DNA of 64,000 nt, taken from the NCBI RefSeq assembly GCF_001512295.1, contig NZ_LNUP01000011.1:813781-877780 (forward strand). The letters are read 5' to 3'. Source of the stretch: Pseudomonas sp. EpS/L25 (GTDB taxonomy: Bacteria > Pseudomonadota > Gammaproteobacteria > Pseudomonadales > Pseudomonadaceae). The position numbers were made by a program, and so were the translations under genes. Under the pieces are notes generated by a model. The model was not told where the DNA came from. It worked only from the letters and a program-made list of their open reading frames with translations, and did not search any database. Positions 47,501 to 55,684 of this stretch are shown here, piece after piece (within the stretch, counting starts at the first letter, position 1; each line of letters begins with the position of its first letter).

Positions 47501-48400
47501 ATGTTCGTCCATAACAAGCGACTGCAATACACCGTGCGCGTGTCCGAACCCAATCCCGGCCTCGCCAACCTGATGCTGGAGCAATTCGGCGGTCCCCAAG
47601 GCGAACTCGCCGCCGCCATGCGCTACTTCACCCAGGCGATAGCCGAGCTGGACCCGGGCCGCAAGGACATGTTGCTCGACATCGCCACCGAGGAACTGAG
47701 CCACCTGGAGATCATCGGCTCGCTGATCGCCATGCTGAACAAGGGTGCCAAGGGCGACCTGGCGGAGAAGACCCAGGCAGAGGCGGACATGTACCGTTCC
47801 CTGACCGGGGCCGGTAACGATTCCCACGTCACCCAGATCCTCTATGGTGGCGGCCCTGCCCTGGTCAACTCGGCAGGTGTGCCCTGGACCGCCGCCTACA
47901 TCGATACCATCGGCGAACCCACCATCGACCTGAGATCCAACATCGCCGCGGAGGCTCGCGCCAAGATCGTCTACGAGCGACTGATCAACGTCACCGATGA
48001 CCCGGGTATCCAGGACACCCTGAGCTTCCTGATGACCCGCGAGATCGCCCACCAGAAATCCTTCGAGAACGCCCTGCACTCCATCCAGCCCAACTTCCCC
48101 CAGGGCAAGGTGCCGCCGCGTCCCGAGTTCGCCAGCGTCTACTACAACCTGTCGCAAGGCGAAGGCGATCTGCGCGGTCCCTGGAACCAGGGCCAGGACT
48201 GGGAATACGTCGAGCAGCCCGGCCCGGCGGTGGATGGCGGCGACGGCCTGGCCGCCGTGCAACTGCCATCGAAGCAAGCCAAGGCGGTCGAGCAACTGGC
48301 CACCCGCACGATGTCGGACCCGAGCGCTGCCCCGGTGACCGGTGCCGACCTGGGCGCAGGTCTCGCCCAGAAGCTCGACAAGAACCGTCTGGAAGAGTGA
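47501..48400 (+). CDS. katN: Manganese catalase
   Basis: A 299-residue non-haem catalase with a di-manganese site in a ferritin-like bundle. The ligands are visible: Glu in GGPQGELAAAMRYF, Glu and His in ATEELSHLEII, Glu in AAEARAKIVYERL, His in REIAHQKSFENAL. The C-terminal PPRPEFASVYYNLSQGEGDLRGPWN is typical. GGAGGT precedes the ATG by 5 nt. It pairs with the DUF892 gene. Mn-catalases are much less common than haem catalases in Pseudomonas. Confidence 0.95.
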   Translation: MFVHNKRLQYTVRVSEPNPGLANLMLEQFGGPQGELAAAMRYFTQAIAELDPGRKDMLLDIATEELSHLEIIGSLIAMLNKGAKGDLAEKTQAEADMYRSLTGAGNDSHVTQILYGGGPALVNSAGVPWTAAYIDTIGEPTIDLRSNIAAEARAKIVYERLINVTDDPGIQDTLSFLMTREIAHQKSFENALHSIQPNFPQGKVPPRPEFASVYYNLSQGEGDLRGPWNQGQDWEYVEQPGPAVDGGDGLAAVQLPSKQAKAVEQLATRTMSDPSAAPVTGADLGAGLAQKLDKNRLEE

Positions 48401-48412
48401 TGGCCCCTGGCT

Positions 48413-48438
48413 TGCCGACGTGACAGTGGACGTCGGCA
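48413..48438 (+). terminator. Terminator after the Mn-catalase gene
   Basis: TGCCGACGT and ACGTCGGCA form a perfect 9-bp stem with an 8-nt loop, beginning 12 nt after the stop codon. Confidence 0.6.
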
Positions 48439-48559
48439 GGCCTCCCCCTTCATCTGTCGTCTTACCTTTCGTCGGCAGGCCGGCAAACCAATGTATCTCC
48501 TACGAACCTGGCCAGTTGCCATGAGTCCTATCGCCATCATCGTAGTAGGGGAAACCTTG

Positions 48560-48649
48560 ATGGAAGATTATCTGTTGGCCTTCGCCATGGTCGCTCTGAC
48601 CGCCCTGTTCATTGGTCTCACGACCGTCGGTCTGGTGGAAATCACCTGA
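48560..48649 (+). CDS. Possible 29-residue single-helix membrane peptide
   Basis: ATG at 48560 opens a 29-codon frame: MEDYLLAFAMVALTALFIGL followed by TTVGLVEIT, then TGA. Nearly the whole peptide would be one transmembrane helix with an acidic N-terminus. A purine-rich GGGGAAA lies about 5 nt upstream. It sits 160 bp after the katN stop and about 100 bp before the next gene. No family was recognised. Support is composition, start context and lack of any other gene here. Confidence 0.45.
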   Translation: MEDYLLAFAMVALTALFIGLTTVGLVEIT

Positions 48650-48752
48650 TGGCGCTTTGCCGCCTTCTGTGCTGAACATTCGCCTGGCGGCGTAGTCTGC
48701 CGCTGTGCATTGATGCCACCACGTTGCACCGACGTAGTCAGGGACGCCCACC

Positions 48753-49175
48753 ATGAAACGCCACGCTTTCGCTTCAGCCGTTGCGGTCGCTGCCCTCTGC
48801 AGCAGCCCTGTCTTCGCCATGGACCAGGATGCACTGCTGTTCGAGCAGACCACCATGGCCGCCTTCAAGACCTGCGCCAACAAGGCGGTCATCGCCGGCA
48901 CGCGGATCGGTGACACGGCACGTTTCGCCGATACCGACAGCTGCGTCGCCGAGGCGCTGTCGCAGATCGAACCGGCCTACCAGAAGGCCCTCACCTCGTT
49001 GCAGAACAACGGCACCGCGCGCCGCTGCCTGCAGACCTACTACAGCAACTGGACGGCGCTGATGAAGTCGCTGCCGGAGCTGCAGACCAAGCCGCCGTCT
49101 TCGGTCCTGCTGACCGCCAACGGCGGTGAGCGGCGGCTCAACCAGTACTGGCAATTTGTGGTGAGCGCGCGCTAG
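48753..49175 (+). CDS. Small exported protein of unknown function
   Basis: A 140-residue protein with a clear signal peptide (KRHAFASAVAVAALCSSPVFA, cleavage about residue 22). The mature part is helical and contains three cysteines (FKTCAN, DSCVAEA, RRCLQTYY). No named family was recognised. It probably resides in the periplasm. It is separated from its neighbours by about 100 bp upstream and 50 bp downstream, where the GST gene converges. Confidence 0.7.
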   Translation: MKRHAFASAVAVAALCSSPVFAMDQDALLFEQTTMAAFKTCANKAVIAGTRIGDTARFADTDSCVAEALSQIEPAYQKALTSLQNNGTARRCLQTYYSNWTALMKSLPELQTKPPSSVLLTANGGERRLNQYWQFVVSAR

Positions 49176-49228
49176 AACGCACCGGACAGCCGTCTACCAG
49201 AGAGCGAGCGAGCCTCGCTCCTTCGCTT

Positions 49229-49828
49229 TCAGCCGATCGGCACGTGGCCCGGTTGGGCGGCTACCCGGGCCAGCCAGGCGCGCAGCGCCGGAAAGTCATC
49301 CAGCACGAAACCTCCTTCGTCGGCCACATGGGTATAGGCATAGAGCGCGATATCGGCGATCGAATAGCCCTCGCCCACCAGGAAGGGAGTGCGCTGCAAC
49401 TGCTGCTCCATCACCGCCAGTGCGCGGTAGCCACGCTCCAGGCATGCCTGGTGCTCGGCACGACGGGACTCTGGCAGACCTTGGTAGAGCTGGATGAAAC
49501 GCGCCACCGCCACATAGGGTTCATGACTGTACTGCTCGAAGAATTGCCACTGCAGCACCTGGGTACGCAGCCGCGGCTCGCTCGGCAGGAAACGACTACC
49601 CTCCGCCAGGAAGTTGAGGATGGCGTTGGATTCCCAAAGGCAGGTGCCATCCTCCAGCTCCAGCACCGGAATCTTGCCATTCGGATTCTTCGCCAGGAAC
49701 GCCGCGGTACGGGTCTCGCCGGCGAGGATGTCGACGTCGTGCCAGCGATAGTCCACACCCAGTAGGTGCAGCATCAGCACGACCTTGTAGCAGTTGCCGG
49801 AACGGCGATCACCATGGACCTGATACAT
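49229..49828 (-). CDS. Glutathione S-transferase family protein
   Basis: A 199-residue soluble protein with an N-terminal thioredoxin-like domain (YQVHGDRRSGNCYKVVLMLHLL; NPNGKIPVLELEDGTCLWESNAILNFLAE, the cis-Pro and glutathione-binding SNAI) and a C-terminal helical domain (YSIADIALYAYTHVADEGGF). It starts 1 nt after the stop of the upstream aminotransferase gene (TGA-G-ATG), so the two form an operon. Substrate unknown. Confidence 0.9.
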   Translation of the reverse strand: MYQVHGDRRSGNCYKVVLMLHLLGVDYRWHDVDILAGETRTAAFLAKNPNGKIPVLELEDGTCLWESNAILNFLAEGSRFLPSEPRLRTQVLQWQFFEQYSHEPYVAVARFIQLYQGLPESRRAEHQACLERGYRALAVMEQQLQRTPFLVGEGYSIADIALYAYTHVADEGGFVLDDFPALRAWLARVAAQPGHVPIG

Positions 49829-49829
49829 C

Positions 49830-50999
49830 TCATAGCTCCTTGTCGTCGGGGGTGGCTTGCCGGATCACGGCGGCCAGGCGGGCCAAGCCGGTGTCGAGGC
49901 GTTCGGGCAGCACATGGCTGAAGTTGAGGCGCAGCAGACCGCGATGCTGGTCGGGATCGGCGAAGAAGGGCTCGCCGGGCATGAAGGCGACCTGCTCCGC
50001 CAGGGCCTGGTCCAGCAGCGTACGGGTATCGATGGGCGTTTTCAGCCGCAGCCAGAAGAACAGCCCACCCTGGGGCACCTGCCAGTCGGCGATATCGCTG
50101 AAATGCCGACCCAGGGCCGCGGCGAAGCTGTCCCGACGCTCCCGGTAGAAAGCTCGCACCTCGTCCAGATGCCGACCATAACGCTCGGTGCCCAGCCATT
50201 GCAGCACCTGCCACTGGCTGACGCGACAGGTGTGCAGGTCGGCCGCCTGCTTGAGTGCCCGCAAGGGTTTGAGCAGCTCCGGCGAGGCGATCAGATAGCC
50301 CACCCGCAGGCCGGGTAGCAGGGTCTTGGACAGACTGCCGGTATAGATCCAGGCGCTGCGCTGGAGCTGGGCGCAGAGCGGCCGCGCAAGCTCACCGTCA
50401 TAGCACAGCTCGCGATAGGGTTCGTCTTCCACCAGGGTGACAGCGAACTCGTCCAGCAGCGCCGCCACCGCTGCCCGGTTGTTCGGGCTGTAGCGTACCC
50501 CGGACGGATTCTGGAAGGTCGGGATGAGATAGGCGAAGGCCGGGCGCCGCGCCGCCAGGCAGTCACGCAAGGCGGCAAGGTCCAGCCCTTCCGCCGTCAG
50601 GCTCACGCTCAGGCAGTTGGCGTCGAAGAACTGGAAGCTCTGCAGGGCCGCGAGGTAGGTGGGGCCTTCCAGCAGCACCGGCGTATCGACGTCGATGTAC
50701 AGCTTGGCGATCAGATCCAGCGCCTGCTGCGAGCCGGTGGTTACCAGCACCTGCTCGGCCGTACAGTCCAGGCCGTAGCTGCGGGCCTGGACGGCGATGG
50801 CCTCGCGCAGCGCGGGCTCGCCTTCGCTCATGCCGTACTGGCCCAGGCCGGCGGGCATGGCGCGCCAGTCCACTGTCGGCAGGCAGCGTTCGGCCGGCAG
50901 GCCACCGGCGAAGGACATCACCTCCGGACGCTGCGCCGCTGCCAGGATATCCCGGATCAGACTGCTCTTGAGCCTGGTCACCCGTTCGGAAAATGCCAT
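49830..50999 (-). CDS. PLP-dependent aminotransferase (MocR/LysN-like fold type I)
   Basis: A 389-residue class I/II aminotransferase without a helix-turn-helix domain, resembling 2-aminoadipate/aromatic aminotransferases. Landmarks: VMSFAGGLPAERCLP, VTTGSQQALDLIAKL, PTFQNPSGVRYS, VEDEPYRELCYDG and the Schiff-base Lys in YTGSLSKTLLPGLRVGYL. The ATG at 50999 has GGAGGAAG directly upstream; a longer frame crosses the divergent promoter and is rejected. It is divergent from a MarR regulator with an inverted repeat between them, which suggests control by it. Confidence 0.9.
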   Translation of the reverse strand: MAFSERVTRLKSSLIRDILAAAQRPEVMSFAGGLPAERCLPTVDWRAMPAGLGQYGMSEGEPALREAIAVQARSYGLDCTAEQVLVTTGSQQALDLIAKLYIDVDTPVLLEGPTYLAALQSFQFFDANCLSVSLTAEGLDLAALRDCLAARRPAFAYLIPTFQNPSGVRYSPNNRAAVAALLDEFAVTLVEDEPYRELCYDGELARPLCAQLQRSAWIYTGSLSKTLLPGLRVGYLIASPELLKPLRALKQAADLHTCRVSQWQVLQWLGTERYGRHLDEVRAFYRERRDSFAAALGRHFSDIADWQVPQGGLFFWLRLKTPIDTRTLLDQALAEQVAFMPGEPFFADPDQHRGLLRLNFSHVLPERLDTGLARLAAVIRQATPDDKEL

Positions 51000-51029
51000 C
51001 TTCCTCCGTGGCCTGCGGCCGCTTAATGA

Positions 51030-51044
51030 GTCAAACTGGTTGAC
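51030..51044. promoter_or_regulatory. Putative MarR operator, copy 1
   Basis: GTCAAACTGGTTGAC is an inverted repeat GTCAA-N5-TTGAC between the divergent aminotransferase and MarR genes. An identical arrangement recurs exactly 42 bp downstream. Confidence 0.6.
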
Positions 51045-51071
51045 CGACCCTAATCTACCCTGGAAAGACAA

Positions 51072-51086
51072 GTCAATATGCTTGAC
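51072..51086. promoter_or_regulatory. Putative MarR operator, copy 2 (overlaps the marR start codon)
   Basis: GTCAATATGCTTGAC repeats the GTCAA-N5-TTGAC pattern and contains the ATG of the regulator gene (51078). Binding here would repress the regulator itself. The 42-bp centre-to-centre spacing is four helical turns. Confidence 0.6.
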
Positions 51087-51539
51087 CTAAACCAGACCGC
51101 CAGCCAACGCGAAGTCATGGAAAGCTTCTTCTTCGGCTACCAGGCGTTCACCGCCAAGGCCGACGACATGCTCGCCCGCCGCGGGCTGAGTCGCGTCCAC
51201 CAGCGCATCCTGTTCTTCATCGCCCGTGATCCGGGCTTGAGCAACAAGGCGCTGCTGGAGGTGCTCAACGTGAGCAAGCAGGCGCTGAACATCCCGCTGC
51301 GGCAGTTGCTGGAGATGCAACTGGTGGTGATGGAGACCGACGCCAGCGACAAGCGCAAGCGCAGGCTATCGCTGACCCGCGGCGGCGCGGCACTGGAGCA
51401 GACCCTGAGACGCGAGCAGATGCGCCTGGTGCAGGCGGCGCTGGCCAGCGTCGGTCCCCAGGCCGCCGAGGGCTGGCTGGCGTTCAACCAGGCCTTGAGC
51501 GGCCGCTACACAGTGGCCGAAGAACGCCAGGACAGTTGA
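51078..51539 (+). CDS. MarR-family transcriptional regulator
   Basis: A 153-residue winged-helix regulator: VHQRILFFIARDPGLSNKALLEVLNVSKQALNIPLRQLLEMQLVV holds the helix-turn-helix and DASDKRKRRLSLTRGGAAL the wing. It is divergent from the aminotransferase-GST operon and 108 bp upstream of the LysE-type exporter gene. Likely targets are these flanking genes and itself, given the two inverted repeats. The ligand is unknown. Confidence 0.85.
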   Translation: MLDLNQTASQREVMESFFFGYQAFTAKADDMLARRGLSRVHQRILFFIARDPGLSNKALLEVLNVSKQALNIPLRQLLEMQLVVMETDASDKRKRRLSLTRGGAALEQTLRREQMRLVQAALASVGPQAAEGWLAFNQALSGRYTVAEERQDS

Positions 51540-51647
51540 AGACTGCTGGTCGCGAAAGTGCAACTGTAATGGTTTCTCGCCGTGCCGGTGTACGGATACC
51601 CGCACGCGCGCTCTGGCTAAGCTGGGACAAAGCCCAGGGAAGCCACC

Positions 51648-52253
51648 ATGACCGTCGAAATTCTCGCCGCCTTCGTTCTGTTCGCCTTCGTTTCTTCCGC
51701 CACGCCCGGCCCCAACAACATGATGCTGCTGGCCTCAGGCGTGAATTTCGGCTTCCGCAGGACCCTGCCGCACATGTTCGGCATCAGCCTGGGCCATATG
51801 CTGCTGGTAATCTGTACCGGCCTGGGGCTGGCGCAACTCTTCCTGCTCTATCCGCCGCTGCAGCTCGCCCTGCGCGTGGTGGGCGGTGCCTACCTGCTGT
51901 ATCTCGCCTGGAAACTCGCCACCGCCGCCGCGCCTTCCCCCCGTGACGGCGCCAGCGGCAAGCCCTTTGGCTTCTTCCAGGCCGCTGCCTTCCAGTGGGT
52001 GAATCCCAAGGCCTGGGTGATGGCGATCACCGCCGTCACAGCCTATATTCCGGCGGAGAACTTCACCGCCAACCTGCTGCTGGTGGCCCTGCTCTTCGCC
52101 CTCATCAACCTGCCCAGCGTCAGTCTCTGGACCCTGTTCGGCATGGGCCTGCGCCGCCTGCTCAGCAGCCCGACACGCCTGCGGGTGTTCAACTGGAGCA
52201 TGGCCCTGCTGCTGGTGCTGTCGCTCTATCCGATCCTGTTCGGCCACCATTGA
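51648..52253 (+). CDS. LysE/RhtB-family exporter
   Basis: A 201-residue, six-helix amino-acid or metabolite exporter. Typical are FAFVSSATPGPNNMMLLASGVNFGFRRTLPHMFGI (the PGPN motif) and FQWVNPKAWVMAITAVTAYI. AGGGAAG precedes the ATG. The benE-like gene follows 8 bp later, so they are probably co-transcribed. Being next to a MarR regulator suggests substrate-induced export; the substrate is unknown. Confidence 0.88.
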   Translation: MTVEILAAFVLFAFVSSATPGPNNMMLLASGVNFGFRRTLPHMFGISLGHMLLVICTGLGLAQLFLLYPPLQLALRVVGGAYLLYLAWKLATAAAPSPRDGASGKPFGFFQAAAFQWVNPKAWVMAITAVTAYIPAENFTANLLLVALLFALINLPSVSLWTLFGMGLRRLLSSPTRLRVFNWSMALLLVLSLYPILFGHH

Positions 52254-52261
52254 GAGCCACC

Positions 52262-53449
52262 ATGGACGTCACCAAGCGCCGGCTCAGACCGCTGGCCGAC
52301 AGCTCTCCCGCGGCCTTCGTGGCCGGTTTCGTCGCCATGCTGGTGGGTTACACCAGTTCCCTGGTGCTGATGTTCCAGGCCGGCCAGAACGCCGGGCTCA
52401 GCACCGGTCAGATTTCCTCCTGGATCTGGGCGCTGTCCATCGGCATGGCCCTGACCACCATCGGCCTGTCGCTGAAGTACCGGACGCCCATCGTCATCGC
52501 CTGGTCGACCCCGGGTGCGGCCCTGCTGGTCACCAGCCTGCCGTCGGTGCCCTACAGCGACGCCATCGGCGCCTTCATCGTCTGCGCGGCCCTGCTGGCC
52601 CTGTGCGGCCTCACCGGCAGCGTCGACCGGCTGTTGCGCCGGGTGCCGCCGGCCCTGGCCGCCGCGCTGCTGGCCGGGATCCTCTTCCGTATCGGCATCG
52701 AGATCTGCGCGGCGGCCCAGCACCGGACCGCGCTGGTGCTGGGCATGGCGTTGAGCTATCTGGTGGCCAAACGTCTCTGGCCCCGCTACTGCGTGCTGGT
52801 AGCCCTGGTGACTGGCCTGCTCTTGGCGGCCAGCCTCGGCCTGCTGGACTTCAGCCAGCTGCGCCCGGAGCTGGCGACTCCGATCTGGACCGCCCCCACC
52901 TTTTCCCTCACCGCCACCATCGGCATCGCCATCCCCCTGTTCGTGGTGGCCATGGCCTCGCAGAACATGCCCGGCATCGCCGTGCTCCGCACCGATGGCT
53001 ACGCGGTGCCGGCCTCGCCGCTGATCGCCACCACCGGAATCGCCTCCCTGCTGCTCTCCCCCTTCGGCTCCCATGGCATCAACCTGGCGGCCATCAGCGC
53101 AGCGATCTGCACCGGTCCCCAGGCCCACGAAGACGCCGGCAAGAGGTACACGGCGGCGGTCTGGTGCGGACTCTTCTATGGCCTCGCCGGCCTCTTCGGC
53201 GCGACCCTGGCCGCCCTCTTCGCCTCCCTGCCCAGCGAGCTGGTGATCTCGGTCGCGGCGCTGGCGCTGCTCGGCTCGATCATGAACGGGCTGCACGGCG
53301 CCCTGGTCGAACCCAGCCAGCGCGAGCCGGCCCTGATCACCTTCCTGGTAACGGCATCGGGCCTGACGCTGGCCGGAGTGGGCTCGGCCTTCTGGGGCCT
53401 GGTGGCGGGTCTCGTGGCCAGTTTGCTACTGACCGCACGCCGCGCCTAG
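52262..53449 (+). CDS. BenE-type benzoate/H+ symporter family protein
   Basis: A 395-residue, about 12-helix membrane protein of the BenE family. Signature stretches: AGFVAMLVGYTSSLVLMFQA, YRTPIVIAWSTPGAALL, VVAMASQNMPGIAVLRTDGY and ITTGIASLLLSPFGSHGINLAAI-like (LIATTGIASLLLSPFGSHGI). No benzoate catabolism genes are nearby, so benzoate as substrate is uncertain. It lies 8 bp downstream of the LysE-type gene. Confidence 0.85.
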   Translation: MDVTKRRLRPLADSSPAAFVAGFVAMLVGYTSSLVLMFQAGQNAGLSTGQISSWIWALSIGMALTTIGLSLKYRTPIVIAWSTPGAALLVTSLPSVPYSDAIGAFIVCAALLALCGLTGSVDRLLRRVPPALAAALLAGILFRIGIEICAAAQHRTALVLGMALSYLVAKRLWPRYCVLVALVTGLLLAASLGLLDFSQLRPELATPIWTAPTFSLTATIGIAIPLFVVAMASQNMPGIAVLRTDGYAVPASPLIATTGIASLLLSPFGSHGINLAAISAAICTGPQAHEDAGKRYTAAVWCGLFYGLAGLFGATLAALFASLPSELVISVAALALLGSIMNGLHGALVEPSQREPALITFLVTASGLTLAGVGSAFWGLVAGLVASLLLTARRA

Positions 53450-53505
53450 GAAACGAGTGGGCTCCTGATCGGTCGGAACTTGATCGTTCCCCACAGGAGA
53501 CCACC

Positions 53506-54507
53506 ATGTCCCGTACCAATCGCCAATTCCTGCTCGCCAAGCGTCCATCCGGCGAACCCACCGCGGAAAACTTCGAGCGCGTCGAGCAGCCGGTAGGCGA
53601 ACCCGGCGCCGGTCAGGTGCTGGTCAAGAATCTCTACCTGTCCCTCGATCCGGCCATGCGCGGCTGGATGAACGAGGGCAAGTCCTACATCAAGCCCATC
53701 GGCATCGGCGAGGTCATCCGGGCCCTGGGCGTGGGCGAGGTGGTCGCCTCCCAGCATCCGGACTTCAAGCCCGGCGACACCGTCAACGGCATGCTGGGCA
53801 TCCAGGACTACTACCTCGGCGAGCCCCAAGGCTTCTACAAGGTCGATCCGAGCAAGGCCAGCCTGCCGCAGTACCTCTCGGTGCTGGGCATGACCGGCCT
53901 GACCGCCTATTTCGGCCTGCTGGAAGTGGGCGCGCCCAAGGCCGGCGAGACCCTCGTGGTGTCCGGCGCGGCCGGCGCGGTCGGCAGCATGGTCGGCCAG
54001 ATCGGCAAGCTCCAGGCCTGCCATGTGGTGGGTATCGCTGGCGGCGCCGAGAAATGCCGCTACCTGATCGAGGAGCTGGGCTTCGATGCCGCCATCGACT
54101 ACAAGGCCGAGCCGGATCTGGCCGCCGCCCTGCGCCGGGAATGTCCCAATGGCGTCGACGTCTATTTCGACAACGTTGGCGGTCCGACGCTGGATGCGGT
54201 GCTCGCCCAGATCAACTTCCGCGCCCGGGTAGTCCTGTGTGGCGCCATCAGCCAATACAACAGCGACAAGATTCAGGGTCCGCAGAACTACCTGGCGCTG
54301 CTCAGCAATCGCGCGCGCATGGAAGGCTTCATCGTGCTGGACCATGCCGCGCGTTACCCCGAAGCCCAGCAGCAACTGGCCATCTGGCTGGCGGACGGCC
54401 AGCTCAAGTCCCGTGAACATGTAGTGGAGGGTCTGGATACCTTCCCGCAGACGCTGATGAAGCTGTTCTCCGGCGAGAACTTCGGCAAGCTGGTCCTGAA
54501 GGTCTAG
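53506..54507 (+). CDS. NADP-dependent oxidoreductase, CurA/leukotriene-B4-12-hydroxydehydrogenase type
   Basis: A 333-residue zinc-free medium-chain dehydrogenase/reductase. Seen are NLYLSLDPAMRGWMNEGKSY, the NADP-binding VVSGAAGAVGSMVGQIGK, DVYFDNVGGPTLDAVL and the final FSGENFGKLVLKV, all typical of CurA-like double-bond reductases acting on alpha,beta-unsaturated carbonyls. AGGAGA precedes the ATG. It follows the BenE gene by 56 bp and may share its transcript. Confidence 0.9.
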   Translation: MSRTNRQFLLAKRPSGEPTAENFERVEQPVGEPGAGQVLVKNLYLSLDPAMRGWMNEGKSYIKPIGIGEVIRALGVGEVVASQHPDFKPGDTVNGMLGIQDYYLGEPQGFYKVDPSKASLPQYLSVLGMTGLTAYFGLLEVGAPKAGETLVVSGAAGAVGSMVGQIGKLQACHVVGIAGGAEKCRYLIEELGFDAAIDYKAEPDLAAALRRECPNGVDVYFDNVGGPTLDAVLAQINFRARVVLCGAISQYNSDKIQGPQNYLALLSNRARMEGFIVLDHAARYPEAQQQLAIWLADGQLKSREHVVEGLDTFPQTLMKLFSGENFGKLVLKV

Positions 54508-54681
54508 CGGGTATTCCCAAGGTTATCGGTTAACTCTTGAAGCAGTCTCTGCGAACCGGGCGTCGGAAAGTCGTCGCGTATCCGACGAAAGACGCGCCGG
54601 TTCGCTGTTTGGGTGTCAACTTACCAGCGGCGATTGGCCATCATTGACTCAACTCATTGATTTAAATGCAAATAAAAGAAC

Positions 54682-54697
54682 TGGCACAGTTCTCGCT
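54682..54697 (+). promoter_or_regulatory. Sigma-54 (RpoN) promoter-like sequence
   Basis: TGGCACAGTTCTCGCT matches the -24/-12 consensus TGGCACG-N4-TTGCW at all but two defined positions, with GG (54683-54684) and GC (54695-54696) correctly spaced. A start near 54708 would give a ~20-nt leader with AAGGAG at 54716-54721 before the ATG at 54730. Confidence 0.6.
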
Positions 54698-54729
54698 GTA
54701 GGGTGACCATCGGCCAAGGAGAATCCGGC

Positions 54730-55653
54730 ATGGTCCCGCCCTCATCCAACACCATCGATTTCGATCTCGCCCGCCAGCAACGCAATGCGAGCCTGACCGC
54801 CCCCACTCGCGAAAGCGATCCCGAGGTCCTGCGTGCCCTGCGCCAACGCCTGACGGCGGTGCTGCAGGCGTCGCTGGACCTGGAGCGCGTGCTGCAGCTC
54901 TTCCAGCAGGAAGTCAGCGCCCTGGTGGATTTGCCCGGCCTGTCCTATCGCCATGCGCGGGAGGGCATCGACATCAGCCTGGGACAGGAAACCGGCCATC
55001 AGGTGCACTATCACCTGAGCCAGGGCGACATTCCCCTGGGTGATCTCAGCGTATGCCGCAGCGAGCGCTTCCATGAGGGCGAGCTCATGGCGCTGGAGCT
55101 GCTGCTCGGCAGTCTGATGTTTCCCCTGCGCAACGCCCTGCTCTACCGCGAGGCGCTGAACAACGCCCTGCGTGATGCCCTCACCGGCGTAGGCAACCGC
55201 AGCGCCCTGGATCGCGCCCTGGTACGGGAGCTGGAACTGGCGCGTCGGACGCAGCAGCCACTGTCACTGCTGATGCTCGACCTGGACCATTTCAAGCGCA
55301 TCAACGACCGCTTCGGCCACGGCGTGGGTGACGATGTGCTGCGGCAGACCGCCCAGACCATCGCCAGCTGCCTGCGCAGCATGGACATGGTGTTCCGCTT
55401 CGGCGGCGAGGAATTCTGCGTCCTGTTGTCGGCCACTTCCCACGAGGCGGCCCACACGGTGGCGGAACGTCTGAGAGCGGCGGTCGAGACTCAGACCTCG
55501 CGCGAGGGCGCCATCCCCCTGTCGGTCACCCTCAGCATAGGCCTGGCGACCCTGCGCGACGTGGAGTCGGCGCGCTGCCTGCTGCAGCGCGCCGACAGCG
55601 CCCTGTACCAGGCCAAGGCCAGCGGCCGCAATCGGCTCTGCAGCCTGGCCTGA
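54730..55653 (+). CDS. Diguanylate cyclase (GGDEF domain)
   Basis: A 307-residue protein. An N-terminal GAF-like region (about 40-135; VLRALRQRLTAVLQASLDLERVLQLFQQEV) precedes a GGDEF domain (about 145-305) with active-site FGGEEF and an inhibitory RSMD site five residues upstream. DALTGVGNRSALD and LDLDHFKRINDRFGH are standard. It should make c-di-GMP and be product-inhibited. The ATG at 54730 has AAGGAG 8 nt upstream; an earlier in-frame ATG lacks one. The neighbour order with rluB, eda, pgl, zwf and hexR resembles the P. aeruginosa PA3177-PA3184 region (from memory). Confidence 0.9.
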   Translation: MVPPSSNTIDFDLARQQRNASLTAPTRESDPEVLRALRQRLTAVLQASLDLERVLQLFQQEVSALVDLPGLSYRHAREGIDISLGQETGHQVHYHLSQGDIPLGDLSVCRSERFHEGELMALELLLGSLMFPLRNALLYREALNNALRDALTGVGNRSALDRALVRELELARRTQQPLSLLMLDLDHFKRINDRFGHGVGDDVLRQTAQTIASCLRSMDMVFRFGGEEFCVLLSATSHEAAHTVAERLRAAVETQTSREGAIPLSVTLSIGLATLRDVESARCLLQRADSALYQAKASGRNRLCSLA

Positions 55654-55678
55654 AGGTCGCCTGCCGGGCAGGCGACCT
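55654..55678. terminator. Bidirectional terminator between the cyclase gene and rluB
   Basis: A 25-bp palindrome with 12-bp perfect arms (AGGTCGCCTGCC / GGCAGGCGACCT) fills the space between two convergent stop codons. Confidence 0.8.
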
Positions 55679-55684
55679 CACTTC

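Noticed and set aside
46663..47514. 283-codon frame spanning the intergenic region and the DUF892 gene
   Set aside because: It reads the DUF892 gene in the wrong frame; the real gene has a proper start at 46949.
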